DNA of 64,000 nucleotides from positions 2,084,501 through 2,148,500 of the forward strand of contig JAITYX010000077.1 of NCBI GenBank assembly GCA_021018815.1, written 5' to 3'. Under the pieces are notes generated by a model. It had not been told where the DNA came from and made no database searches. It saw only the letters and a list, made by a program, of their open reading frames with translations. Source of the stretch: Talinum fruticosum (lineage: Eukaryota; Streptophyta; Magnoliopsida; Caryophyllales; Talinaceae). The position numbers were made by a program, and so were the translations under genes. This document shows, piece after piece, positions 10,458 through 23,700 of the stretch. The number at the start of each line of letters is the position of its first letter. Position 1 is the first letter of the stretch.

Positions 10458-13400
10458 TCATTTCAGATGAGAATCGTAGGCGTCGAATAGGGAATCGGGA
10501 ACAATCAGGGGCAGCTTCTCTATGTACATAAACAGCCTCCTTAGATTCTCCTTTGTCAATGTCGCCATGTCCACCACGTCCCTGCTGTCGGTGAACACCC
10601 ATAGATCACCAGAGTTCACCCTCTTCAGGCTGTCCCGGCAGAAGGGGCATGACTGTGATCTTGATCGCCTGCCCACATGCAGTAAAGCCACTACCCTCAT
10701 TAGTACCCTCAACAAGATATCGGCCAGATGGCGAATTGCAGAAAACCAACACCCCAAACACTGACCCCAAAAAAGTAAAAAGGGAAGTTCTATCGGCAAT
10801 GGCCAATGGATTTATAGTGCAGTCATAGGTGGTCAATCTTTCTAAATCTAGATAGGTTCAAGCACATACTACCAACGATGACTTATTAATTATGAAAAGG
10901 AACAAAGGATAAGTGCTAATACACACACGAACAAATGACAATTAATGTCAAACCATACACGTAATTTGCTCTTCATAGCATGATCGCCAATACCAACTAT
11001 TTTTTATGATCGATAAAAAATTTGACTTCCTCCACCAACCAACCAGAGCAATAATGAAATGATGTGAAACTTCTCATTAAGATCTGAGATCCTATCACAA
11101 GCACTCTCCGTGCTCAATCAGAAAAGAAACCTCACTGTCCAAGAGATGCAAGCAAGCCCAACATTCATCAGACTATTAATTTTACTTGGGTACCTTCATC
11201 AGATGCTCAACACTTCATATGCACTTGAAACTTCATTCGAAACTGAAAAACACAATTTTTGGAAAATGGACAAGTTTAACCTTGGATACAGAACCACATT
11301 GAACATCAATGGACAACATTTTACTTTCCACATGTAATGTAAGCAAATCTAAGTGGGAATTACGTCCCTGGAGATCAGCACAACAAAAAAACCAGCAAAC
11401 ATTAACAATTAAAAGAGAAAAAGATATTACTTGATAAGAATCCAATGCAGATATTCAGTGAAAAATCTTTTCCTTCTTTTCAGGGAAGAAGACTGGGGAG
11501 GGTTACAATAGCCCATGAAAGGACCCCGTCATGCAATCAATCACGGGTGTACCCTAGTGTGGGAAGGATTGGAGGAAGAGGAAGTGATAAGGGCAGGAAA
11601 CCTCCCCTCTGAATTGCCTGAACAGGGATTCCTCGGCTAGAAGATCATCCTTCAGTGGTCACAATTTCTGTATCTCGATACAAGAAAAATCTAGCTATGT
11701 CATTAACAAATGAACAATGCCATTCATCTGGCTCACCATCAGAAGTTGATGCCATAACTATGAGGCAACTCACTGGCAACCCACAATCCAGACGTGGCTC
11801 GCAACAGGTCAACACAGCTACGGATGGGAAAAAGAAGTGACAAGGACCAAAAAACCCCTTCTCAAGTTCTCAATAGGCCTAAAAGGATTTTTAATCTCCC
11901 ACTACATCACCTTCAATGGTTCCAATTCCATTTACTTGATACAAGAGATCTAGTTATGGCATTAACAAGTGAATAGCAACATCCAAGTCGTTCACTTTCA
12001 GAATTTGCTACCATAACCATGCTCAATTTTAGGTGACTGTCTGACTACCCACACACCCAGATGTGGCTAGCTAACAGGTTACCGGACAATGAAAACTCAG
12101 ATATAGCAACGACACACCCCAACCAACTCAAACAGTTCAAACTACATTTTCTTCCATCTCAAGAGGTAATATAGATTTATAACATAACACTGTCACATCT
12201 TTCATGGAGTGTTACAATGACAATTGACAAATCCATATGACACATTACTTCACCTAGCAAATTAACCAACAGAAACAACCACATACTACTCTTCTCAGAG
12301 CACAAATAATCAATCAGGAGCCCACAACCCCATAGGAAACTCAAGGTATCAGTCAATCAAAGACCAAACAAAAAGTCACATATACTGCAATACTACTCAC
12401 ATGTGTTAGTAAGCATTGCCTGCACATAAAATAGGATTGGAAATATGAAATACTTCAATCTCTCATTTCTTTAACCAATGATTCAGCTTATCTAAAGCAT
12501 CATATTAAGACCACAGGATTGATCAAATGAACCTACTGAAAGGTTCTGTTTTCTGTGTTTGAGCACAGAAGACAGACTGAATATCCCCTTAACATATGCC
12601 CTCCGTAAGTCATTCACCGATTTAGATATGTCACAGCAAATTCCTGCAGTTCGGGGTGACATAGGATGAAACTCTGTAAGGGAATGTGAAAAGGGAATCA
12701 CATTTAATATATTATCAAAGAAGATAAAGTCAACAAAGTCCTTACTAAAAACCCAAGAACAATCCATTATGAAGGAAAAGATTGCACAACAGAAGAAAGG
12801 TTACATAAATATATCGTCTAAGCACTAACTTATCAGTCCACCTCTTAAAAAGCAATGCAAAGGACTACGATGGAATCTCCCATCATGTCAAATAATCTAT
12901 ATTTGTCATTTAGACAAGTTAGATACAAGAAAGTCAATTTTGGATCACCATCAAATCAAATATAACTAAAAGGAACTCAACTCCCACCATCTTAAATTAG
13001 TATTAGACGGGGAGAGGGGAGTGAAGGGAGGGTTGAAGAGTCAGTCCATCCTCTACACACACAGCTAACCAAAAAAATGCTTTCAACAAGCAGAAAATAT
13101 GCCTGAAACAATCTTGCCCACTTATATCTCTAAAGTGCTAATTACACTAAATCATACCAAGAACTCCCACTCCCCTTCTTCCCGTCTCGCACCATATAGT
13201 TGACTTGGGCGTAGCAGACAGAAAATGCAACAGACAACCTTAAGCGGTAGAAACCACAACATATGGTAAAGACCAGCAACTACCTCCACTTTGATCATGT
13301 ATGCACAGCAGACTAAACTGCTGGGAAACAAAATTTACAGGCATCTGTCCACGATGGTGATTAAAGTAACCACAAAAATTCAACAATCTAAGATCAGTTA

Positions 13401-16211
13401 AAGAAATCTTGGATTAATATGAAATTGTGGTCGTACTGTAACTAGTATGCAACTGAAAGCCATAACACTAGCAGTTTAAAATCTTCAGCAATATCTGAAA
13501 CAAACTCTGACAAGGTATACTACCCTAATTTTGGAGGCATGAAGGAAACATCACAAATACAGACTGCTAACCAGGAGGGTGCCAAGCACCATAACTACTG
13601 GCACAGGTCATATTGAAACTGCTCTGCTCTACAGCACAGTGATATGTCCTCAGTGACTACTTCAAGCTTCAATATTGGACTACTTCAGGCAATACGCTAA
13701 ATTACACAATTCCAAGGTGCTCCATTGGCACGACAGCAACTAACACGCATTATTAGATTTCTACACAACATTTTCTCAGCTCATCAATTGATATTGCCTA
13801 AAGCAGTAAAGAAAAAGCGAGCAACAAAAGGAGGATTCAAAAATAAACATAGGATCAGAGGAACAGACAGAACAATGTTATGTACAGCAGTACAGCTGAC
13901 CAGGAATTTCCATCCTTTGCAACAAAGTTTGCATCTAAACAGAATGTTATGCTAAGTATCTTAAAACATCAGTTCTGTGATAAACGAACCTAAGCACAAA
14001 ACTAATACTTTTCATACATCCTCTCTACAGCATGAAAAGCAACTAGTCAAGAATCTCACAAATAAAAATATCCATTCTAAGTTACTCAAGACATCAGTTA
14101 ACATAAAAATATGTCATTTATATAAGTAGCACCGCTTAAATTCCCAAGTCACACCCATCAAAGAAGGGGGCGTAAAGGCCTTTCAGTCAACAGGATCAAG
14201 AACACTTGCAACCCAATGACGTTTGGCATTCAACAGAATGTAGCAGGCTGCAGTCAAAATGCCACATTATGGGCTGAAAAGACCACAAATCCTCACAGCT
14301 ATGCTTGCACATGACATGATTGCTAAAAACAGGGCAAATGTCAAGACCAAGACATTGAAAGAAATTACCATTCTCGATAGCATTTCAAGCACATGACATG
14401 ATTGCAGTTAGGCAACACAATTTTACTATTCATCTCCATGCAAATTCCACACTCTTCCTCCCTTTCAATATCCATATCTGTGTACCGTCTGTATTCCTCC
14501 TCATCTCTCTTCCGGTATCTCTCCATACAAACAGCTTTCTGTTTTTTATCCTCAGTTTCAGTAACACCACTTTGAAGTTGTAGAAGGGAGGGATATATCA
14601 CAGCTGACAAAAATGAAGAATGTATCAGCAGATATCCATGCCGATGGGTTGATTTATGTAATACAACAACATAACCTACCATAGAACTCTCTGATGCTCG
14701 CTTTCCTTTCATGTGTCGACATGGTAGTGGTGCCATCCACATAAACCTGCAAAATAAAGGAACATACTAAATCAAGTTACAAAGTTGGCAAAATAAATCA
14801 TTCCATACAAAGACAATCGGGAAAAGGTTACTCACTTTATATATGAGAATCCTTAATAGGCCCAGTGCCCCAGCCAAGTTGCAGTCTGTCCACTGGACCA
14901 GGAAGAGGAAGAAGTGGGCAGCAGGAGCATATGACATTCTCATTTGAAGGCAGGCCCCATCATACTCTCTTGGGAACTCAGAAGCCCTGCAGGCCAGACC
15001 CAACAAAACAAATAAGATTACAATCAAACTAATGAACAACCAACCCCACACAGCTTGCAAGATAACGACGCCTTAACTCTATCCAAAATTCCAGCCCCTA
15101 TCACTATCTTTGAAAGTTGACAATAGATGACAAACAACAAAGATGCAGGAGAAGTGGCTCCAAAATACACAATCCATCAATGAAGAATTAATTAATCCAA
15201 AAATCTTGATGCGGATAGCTCGAAGCCCAAAACCAACATGAAAGAAACTACGAAACCCAGAATGGCATTGTGCATTAATCACTTATGATAATCAATTCAA
15301 GTGAAAACCCAAATATCCAGAAACACTAAACCCCTAGGAACTCGATTCTACAAGTACTTGTCCCTAGCATCATATTCCATATAGCATTGAATTAGAGAAA
15401 TATAATAGAAATGGGTGATGTATTTTAAAACTCCCTTTCACCAATAGGGACAGTATCATTATCAATTAGCTCAAAGATTCAAAAACTTGTGGATCCACCA
15501 GCTATAAACCATGATGATGAAACCGCAAAAACATCAGAATAACCAAACCCCACTTCAATAATCTGAGACAGATATTTAACAGCCGTTGTTCCCTGTGGGG
15601 TCTGAAAGGAATTGCCAACTTAAAAACTTCACATCTCAGCTCATCCAAACGGAACGTTATCCCCATTCACCCCACCGACAACAACCCCTCTCTCTCCTTT
15701 TCTTCAATTACTCTTCCTGTGTTGAAGATTAAATTTGATGGACTAATCCACACAAACACACACAGTTCAGCCTGACAATCAAACAAGCTCAGAACTTACA
15801 CCTAACAATATGGACCTCCAAAAAGAGGGGTCTAACTAAATCCAAAGAAATGATGACCCACAATGAAATTTAAACAAAATTTTCAATTCTAGAACAGTTT
15901 TTAATGCCAAGGTGGAATCAAAACCTAAGGAGAGAAATTTGAGGAGGGAAATGGGGTTGGGGAGTTTACTCAAAAACAGTGGCCAATGTTGGAAATACCC
16001 AAAAGAGGAAAGTACCCAGAAACCGAGAAAAGTGAAGAAAAATGAAGAAATTCTCTGGGTAAAGGATAAATAATTAATTAAGAAAAAAATCGCAGGAAAA
16101 ATGAAAGAGGAGAAGGGAAGATTTTGCTTACAGAGTATTAGCATGCTGAATATCTGCTTCAAGGACTTTGAGAGAATCCTTGAACGACTTTCGCATGGAC
16201 GCAACGTACAT
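10458..16211 (-). CDS. AIRP2: AIRP2-type RING-finger E3 ubiquitin ligase, complete
   Basis: RING E3 ligase. Arabidopsis AIRP2 is a cytosolic positive regulator of abscisic-acid and drought responses. Minus-strand coding exons: 16211-16132, 14986-14836, 14746-14680, 14603-14369, 10668-10458 (744 nt, 247 aa, frame intact). The start is the ATG at 16211; a second in-frame ATG five codons on gives the usual MRKSFKDSLK start. Conserved blocks are EFPREYDGACLQMRMSYAPA, LVQWTDCNLAGALGLLRILI, THERKASIREFY and PSLLQLQSGVTETEDKKQK. The C3HC4 RING spans residues ~151-188: CGIC, NCNH, CLKC, CPFC. The tail LRRLFMYIEKLPLIVPD fits the family. Intron 4 (10669-14368) is about 3.7 kb and splits the RING at Trp178. 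Which paralogue of the family this is cannot be decided here. Confidence 0.93.
11649..12079. repeat. diverged direct duplication inside AIRP2 intron 4
   Basis: Segments 11649-11810 and 11910-12079 are similar in order. Shared words include CCTTCA-TGGT, TTGATACAAGA / TCGATACAAGA, GGCATTAACAAGTGAA / GTCATTAACAAATGAA, and GACGTGGCT / GATGTGGCT ending in AACAGG. The offset is about 261 bases. It looks like an old local duplication or two copies of one element. Confidence 0.6.
12100..14360. other. remainder of AIRP2 intron 4
   Basis: Long intronic stretch without TE hallmarks or coding signal. Base composition is more even than in the intergenic deserts, so a cryptic non-coding RNA is possible, but nothing specific is seen. 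Confidence 0.4.
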
Positions 16212-16540
16212 TTCAAAACCCTCCACTCTTTTTCTCTCTCTAGGAATTTTTCCCCGGAAGAAACCCAGAATCCAAAAAAAAGCCAACCCACCAACCGATC
16301 AAACACAAACCATTAAAATAAAGTTAACTCATCAATAGAAATGATGATGAATTCCAATTCCAATTCCAACCCTTGGTTGTTTCTTTCTTCTGGGAGAGAT
16401 GACTCGAATCCCAACATGCAAAATAATAAACCAAAAACCCTAAAACTATACACACTCTCTAGACTATGGAGGAGCTCTCTCTTCTGTCTTCTCTCTTCTC
16501 TCTCTCTCACTCTCTCTCACTAGAGAGGTTTTCCCCTTTC
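16212..16540 (-). promoter_or_regulatory. AIRP2-like 5'UTR/promoter with telo-box and CT repeat
   Basis: Upstream of the start codon lies AAACCCTAAAAC at about 16435-16446, matching the plant telo-box core AAACCCTAA. A CT-rich tract at 16475-16520 reads as GA-rich on the sense strand. Both are common in plant leaders. The exact transcription start is unknown. Confidence 0.45.
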
Positions 16541-16699
16541 TGGGTGCTTCTTCGGTCTTCTTCGCCCTGGTTTTGCCTTTTTTTCTTTTTACCTTTAAAT
16601 TTTGTGAATATTTTAGATTTTTTTTAATGATTTGCCGGTCTCTGAAAGCAAGGACGAGAAGGTGGAGAGTCTTTAAGAAGGACACGTGGAATTTTATAA

Positions 16700-19600
16700 T
16701 AAATGTCTATCGTGTCCTTTTACTATCATCACACTGAAAATAAAATAATATATAAAATAAAATTTAAATCTAAATATTTGTAAGCTGCCGAATTAATTGC
16801 ACTCCTACTACAAGAAAAAAAGACAGAAATATAAATAAAAGTGAATAAAAATAAACATAAAAAAATAAATAAACGGCAACAACGAGAAATTAACAAAACG
16901 AACATAAGCGAATAAAAACGAAGTAATGTAAAAGAGTAACATAAAAAGAAGAAATGAATATAAATGAATATAAATGAACAGTAACGAATGTAAAATATAA
17001 ACAAATGATGGTTTTCATGCAACTTCATGCAGGCTCTACATCTGTTTCATAATAAGTGTCGTTTTTAACAGTAAAAATACTAATGAAATACAAAGTTTAT
17101 AAAAAATTAACATTAAAAGACTCGTGTATCTATTGTTATATTAAAAATAAGAAAAAAATCATAAAAAAAATAATTAACAAGAATAAAATTGATGAACTAA
17201 TACATTAATATATTATTGGAATCTTTTAAAGTGAGTATTGAAAAATAAATGGTATACTATGTGAATATAAATTCGATAAAGTTGTCTAAAGTTGTATTTG
17301 TGTGTCTAATTTTTGAACTTTCTAAAGTATTAATTAGTTAACTACTTGCTTCATTATTTTGAGTCTCATATTAATAGCACTTGAGAAAATTCAATTGTAA
17401 GTAACTTTATTATTGTAAATATTTTTATAAGTAAAGACGCCTATTTTAGGAGACCTATAAAAAAATTAAGAAAAGATTTTGTATAGAATAAATTTTTTTG
17501 AGAAATTAATTTGTGAGTGAATCGACCTCTTTATTTACATGAATGTTTACAAGAGTAAAGATACCTACATTTGGATGTTCATAAATTTTGTAAAAGTGAG
17601 ATTTAAATTAAGAGTTATTGTTGTTATTGTATTTCTAAAAAAATTGATCCAACTTTTTTCTTCCAACATACCAAAAACAAAAAGAGTTGATTAGTGAATG
17701 TGGAGTAAAACTTTTTTTTTATTGAAAAAAGCTAATACTAAATTTAGTTACTTAATTAAATTAATATGAAAAGATTTAGATAATTCGTCACATATGGACT
17801 TAAAATGCTATTAAAATGTTAAAGTCAAATGGAATCAATTGTGAAGCGTTATAATTTAACAACGAACTACTAGTTGAGGTTAATTTTAAATTTGGATATA
17901 AATTTTTCTATTTCGCTATCTCGAATCTGATTTTAATCGGAATATACGCTTGTATGAATTGTCCGACTCGAAAAAATCGGGTATCGGATAGAAAATATCA
18001 TCCGATTACCGATTTTGACCGAAATCGAATTTTTGTCAGCACTAGTTGCGATAATAGCGGTCTCATTCACATAAGGACGATAATATATAATTAATTATAA
18101 TTAATTATTAAAAACAATCATAGATAATGTTTTCAAGATTATGCAAGAGAATTGAAATAATGAGGTTGAAATTATTAGTATAGAGAATAAAATAAAATAA
18201 GCTTATCCAAATCAATATCCAATTGCTTTGTCTATCATCCATTTGTTTTATCACACACTCCACTTCTTGGTGAGTGGGTCACTTTAGCTTTGTTTGCTAG
18301 TCCTTTGCTTTCGGTAGCTCCCATTGTTGACTTTTACTATTTTTTTAATTATTTTTTAAAAACCTTTTCTCATAAAATATCCTCTTTCATTTTAATTTTT
18401 TAACCAAATAAATATCCCAAGTGGGTTATGAGATGAGATGATGAAATTGACCTTTTTTGTTAAATTTTATTTTAATCCGAAATTTTAACTTTGATTTATT
18501 ATTTTGATAGACATTTATACTCACCAACATAGTTTGTTTTGCTTTGTCCAAATCAATCAAATTGGACTCTAAAAATAAGTTACAAACAATTTTTTTGATC
18601 CAAAGTCCAACTAACAATTATTGATTAGCGGAAAATCGTGTATGAATGATAACAAATACAATTAAAGATACTTGTACTGAATGTTACACCATTTTATTCG
18701 TGTTTAACATCATTCATTCTATGATCATTAGTACACTATTTTAATTATGATCTTATATGTACCATCAACTCTTACCATTATATGAATTAAAGTAATTTTA
18801 TACAAAATAAAAAGCACAATGCTTTGTTAACTCGATAAAAGAAAAATCAACTTGGGTTTTAATCCAATCACATTGTTCGTGTTTGTTCTTGTTGGTAATC
18901 AAATTTTTCTTTTTCACCTTTTAGAAATAATTTTCATCATAATAATTTTCCACATTTGCACTAAAGTATAGTAATTAGTTTTAAAAAACTTCAGCAAGTT
19001 TTCAAACGGGGAACTCTCATATTACTAAAAACACGTCTCGCATTTGAATTAAATCTTCAATTAAAAATGGGAACAAGTCAATAAAAAAATTCCCTTTATC
19101 CTCAAAGGTTATGTTAACTTTAATCCTTGAATTGTGCTAATGTGTTATAATAACTTCTTTATTAAAAGAACATTCAATAAATAACGCAATTAAAAAACGA
19201 TGATTTTCGATACTAAAGATTTACTAAGACTATAAAAATATGATAGACAGTAATCACACGACAAACTTAAATTTATTATTAACTCACAAATTTATATTTG
19301 ATAGGAAATAATTGTGTTAAAAAAAATGATCCCTTGAGTAGTTAGCACGTTAACAAGTAGTACAATTGCAAAACACAATACCAAAAAGAAATTTTCAAAA
19401 AGAAGAGGATAAGTAAACCTTTACTTACCTTTTTTTTTTTTAAATAGAGAAACCTTTAATTACTTCACAACTTGTTAATTAATTTAATGGTGACTGTCTT
19501 ATAAAAAATATTGACGCTTTGAATATTCTTTTTTCCTTTTTTTTTAATCGAATCGGTGCATTGAATATTCATCATAGGGGTCCAATGGGCCCAGTGGACA

Positions 19601-20540
19601 TTTTTTATATTGGATAAACACAAAGGACCTCAAATCATGCAGAGAAACAGAAAAATGTTGGAAAAATGCAAATATTTAAATTATTATATTCTTAATCCGA
19701 CCTACTTTAAGCTTTTTTAGAATTAAAAAATTTAAAAACTGCCCTAAATGTATATTTAAACAAAATTCATCAAACTGCCCATCTCATAATTATGACAACT
19801 TAGTCCTTGTTTTCTTTCAAAAAGTCATATTTATATTCAAAAAATCTCATTGGTCAAAATTGAGTTATTAAAAAACCCAAAAAAAAAAAAAGATTTGAAA
19901 AGCAAATAAATTTTCTGTAATTGCTATAAAATAAAATTCTGACATTGCCATTCCTTTTTAGGAAAATATTGCAATTCCTTAAAAACTTTTGATTTATTCC
20001 TATTAAATAATATATTGTTTTTTTGGTATTACTTGTGCTTTTATCTTTAATTATTTTTTAGCGGTAGTTGTCTAGTTGCTGTCTTTCTTATTAGGAGATT
20101 GACCAAAATATCTATTTATGGGAGTAGTGGTCTCTCACCAAGTGAGATAATTAACTTTATGTTTTATTTTAGTTTTTTTAATGTGATTTTGTAAATTAAG
20201 AAGTAATGGATCAACTACGAGTTCTAAAAGCATTTGTTATATATTCGATATTTTAAATACAGTCTTTTATATTTGAGAAAAAATATGTTCAAAATATTAT
20301 ATTAGATCATGGACGACTTTATGAAACAATAGAAAAAGATAAGTGAATCTCTTTTCTACGTTGTATCTCAAAATAATGATCGTGAAAAATCTAACGACCA
20401 ACAAGTTTCAATTTTTTTGACATTTAGAATTGTATTTGTTTCTGTAGATGCCACTGGCAAATTGACTTTTTTTTTTTTTTTGATGAAACTGGCAAATTGA
20501 CTATTGAAAATTCCTTTCCTAGCAAAAAAAAAAAAACAAA
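16700..20540. other. AT-rich intergenic desert, 3.8 kb
   Basis: No coding evidence on either strand. It contains an A-rich quasi-periodic block (16800-17010) and a block rich in ATCGG/CCGAT words (about 17890-18030) that resembles the terminal region of a decayed transposon. The rest is homopolymer-rich low-complexity sequence. Confidence 0.5.
16800..17010. repeat. A-rich quasi-periodic block (copy of a dispersed family)
   Basis: Built from reiterated words such as GAATAAAAA, AACGAACATAA and AAATGAATATAAATGAATA. It resembles 45440-45570 on the same strand and 9600-9710 on the opposite strand. Confidence 0.5.
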
Positions 20541-20546
20541 AACAAA

Positions 20547-20643
20547 TGGGCCAACCCAAAAGGATGGGCTTCACGTTCACTTTAGCAATGTCACCTTTAA
20601 TCAAAATGGGCTTTGGCCCAGTTGAAAATTAAGACTGGCCCAA
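20547..20643 (+). promoter_or_regulatory. cluster of five site II / TCP-type elements upstream of the TPR gene
   Basis: TGGGCC at 20547, TGGGCT at 20565, TGGGCT at 20607, and GGCCCA at 20615 and 20638 fall within 97 bases, 120-220 bases before the ATG at 20765. TGGGCY motifs bind TCP factors and are typical of nuclear genes for growth, ribosomal and organelle proteins. This suits a plastid-targeted product. Confidence 0.65.
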
Positions 20644-20764
20644 TAATGTTTAATATTAGATCAATTTTTTTTTCCTTTTCTTTTTCCTCAGAACTGAATG
20701 AATGGAGGAGCTCAGGAAACCGATTCTATGGAATTTCAGCTGAAGAAATTCCCAGTTCACTTCA

Positions 20765-23700
20765 ATGAGAACTCTAATCTCTCTCTACCCAGAAACCCAT
20801 TTTCTGTTCAAATTTCCCTCATTTTCTTCTCAAAACAGAAACCCCAGTTTGTTTTTACATAAGAGATGCTTTATCAGTCCCCAGAAAACAATCTCCAGCT
20901 CTGTCATAGTTTCATGTTCTGCAAATTCTACCGCTTTTTTCAACGGATGGGACGATTTGAGGACCCGGGTTGATTCAGAGGAGTTGGGTGAGTCCAATCA
21001 GATTAAAAAGTTTTTAATTTTACTAGGAATTGATGACAAAAAGTATGTGTTTACATGTATATTAGGTTTTTTCTGTGCTTTGGCGATTTGTAGGGTCAGG
21101 GTTTCATCACTTGTTGTTGTCCCAGCTGCTGCAATTGTTTTTGCTATTGGGTTTTCATTTGGGTTTGTTAATGGTAGACCCCAAAAGGGGCTGAGTTTAA
21201 ATGGGAGTAAAAGAAGGGCGAAGGATGAATCTTTGAAACTGCATGTTGAAAAATTGAAGAATTTAGTGGATTTATTTGATGGGTTTGATGTCAAAGTTAA
21301 TGAATTGAAGAATGATATAAAGAAAGCTATTGATCATGAGAGGGTTGAAGTGGAAGACTTGGAAGGTTATGTAAGTGCAATAGAGTCAATTGCTGGGTTG
21401 GTTTTAAATGCTAGGACTGTGGCTGAAGATTGCATTGATAGTATTTCATGTGAGGGTCAAGAAGTGGATAAAAATTTGATTCAGAAGCAGAATAGGAAAA
21501 GGAAAGAAATCGGCCAAAATGGGTTTAATTTGTTTGAATATATGGGCAGTTTTCTTAGAGATGATGGAGCTGGTACAAAATCAAGTAAAACAAATGCTTT
21601 CAAGAGAGCTAGTATGACCAAGGGTGTAGATAATCGAGTCCAAGAAAAATGCGAGGTCCAGCAGTTGAAAGAGGATCAAACTCCGTAGCCACTAAGCATG
21701 ATAATAAGACATATGGGGAGAGTTCGAGTGATGTGAATGGGATGAGTAAATTGGGTGAGAGGGATCGAGAAGTAGAGAGGATATCACAAAGAGCAAAAAT
21801 GAATACAATGGGAGGTTATATCAATGCTGGAACATCTTTTGATGCTAGCTGGTATAGCTACCAAAATCTAAGATTCAGGAATAATCGCCGAGTTAACTTG
21901 AATATGTCAGCTTATAGGGACATCGGAAAATGGGCTTCTGATGAGAGTATTACCAGTGTCCCAGATTTTGACGACAGCAAGAGACATATTGAAAGTGATA
22001 GAACCATGAATTATCAACAGGTTCTTCAGAATTCTAATGGAGCTTATAAGTCCTCTGGAGGCAGGGAAAATGTTGATTATGAAAATTATAGTGCAAGTTT
22101 CAGAAAAGAAAGAGCGGACGTAGAGGATCAACTCCATTCAAAGAAATACCAATCTCAACAGGAGAATGATTTAGGTTCCTTTTCATCATCAACGGTTTCA
22201 GATGACGTCCTGTTTGATAAATGCCTCACAAAAGCCAACGGTCTTCTGAAACAAGCCAAACAGTGCTTAAAAGTTGGAAACGATGAAATGCTCGCAGAGG
22301 AAATGCTACATGAGTCTGCCAAATTGCTTTCTCAAGCTATAGCAATGAAACCTATGAGCTTACTGGCTATCGGTCAGTTGGGAAATACCTATCTTCTTCA
22401 CGGGGAGCTGAAATTGAGGATTAGCAGGCAGTTGAGAAGGCTTCTATCTAGGAATGATGATTTTGGTTCAGAAAGCCAAAGTAGTTTATTGGATGAGACA
22501 TTACCGAATAGGGATAGAATTGCAACTCTTCTTGTTAATGTATGTGAAGAGGGTGAAGCACTTCTTGTTGAAGCCGGGAGGAAGTATCGGACAGCCCTAG
22601 CAATTGATGGGAATGATTTGAGAGCCTTATATAACTGGGGACTTGCCCTGTCGTTTCGTGCACAACTACTTGCTGATATTGGACCGGTAAGGGATTTGTT
22701 ATTTGCCCATTTGGCCATTTTATTGCAATAATCTTGAGGCCCTTGATACAGGCGTGAACTCCTCATGTCATACTTTCTGTTATCCTGTTGGCAATAGTTG
22801 ACTAGTTTTGACATTTTCTGCTACTGGGCTTCTCATTTTAGCTTTACCTTATTTCTTGATTGTAGGTGTTAAATTCTTGGGCATAATTAGGACCCTTAAA
22901 TACTTTTTATTTCGACTAAAGGCATGCCAAATTTTCAAAACATGGCGTGCTGATATATAGGCACATACTCACACAGCATTCAAGTAACCAAGTTAGTCTA
23001 ATGTAGGATTAGACGTCCTCTCTTTTGAAAATGGCTTTATGTTATGTTAAGATGGGTTTTGTCTTTTGCTTCTGAATTCCAGGAAGCAGCTCTCGATGCT
23101 GACCAGTTGTTCTTGGCTGCGATTGACAAATTTGATGCTATGATGGCCAAAAGCAATGTCTATGCACCTGAAGGTATGAGAATATCTTTTTACTCACAGA
23201 AGATTAGAATAATCCACCCCCCCAAAAAAATACACACTCAAAAGGGGAAAAAATGTGCATGAACTTGCTCATGTCTGTTATCTGATTCCCACCTAGTCTA
23301 TGTCATTTGTCAGAGAATGCAGATTATGCTGATATAGGTGAGGCGGGGGATGAATAATTTGTACAGGGAAAAGCAACCTTTACATTTATCTATTCATGAA
23401 TTGTGAAGGAATGAGGCCACAAGTACAACACATAATACTGAAGTTTTGGTCGAACACAACGTCAAGCACTTGGCTCGCTGTCTGCGGGTATAGTGACTTG
23501 CAATTTCTGAACATCAATTTTGCTCAACAAAACTCAAGCTTTTTAAATTTTTTTCAAGCAAAAATGCTTTTTTATGTGGATCTTATGCTGCTCTGTTGGT
23601 CGTGGAACTCGTGTTCTAATAGAGACATGCAGCTCCTTGGGTTACATATATAAGAAGTTTATTGCATGATCTAAAATCTCAGTGAACCTTGGAAAATTAA

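Noticed and set aside
10458..10799. 113-codon minus ORF as a separate RING protein
   Set aside because: Its C-terminal part is the last AIRP2 exon. The N-terminal part is intron sequence upstream of the acceptor at 10669.
15836..16306. 156-codon minus ORF
   Set aside because: It only reads through exon 1 of the AIRP2-like gene into its intron. The spliced frame is different and conserved.
21640..21690. Programmed ribosomal frameshifting in the TPR gene
   Set aside because: There is no recognised slippery site, and nuclear plant genes of this type are not known to use it. A missing base in an A-run is simpler.
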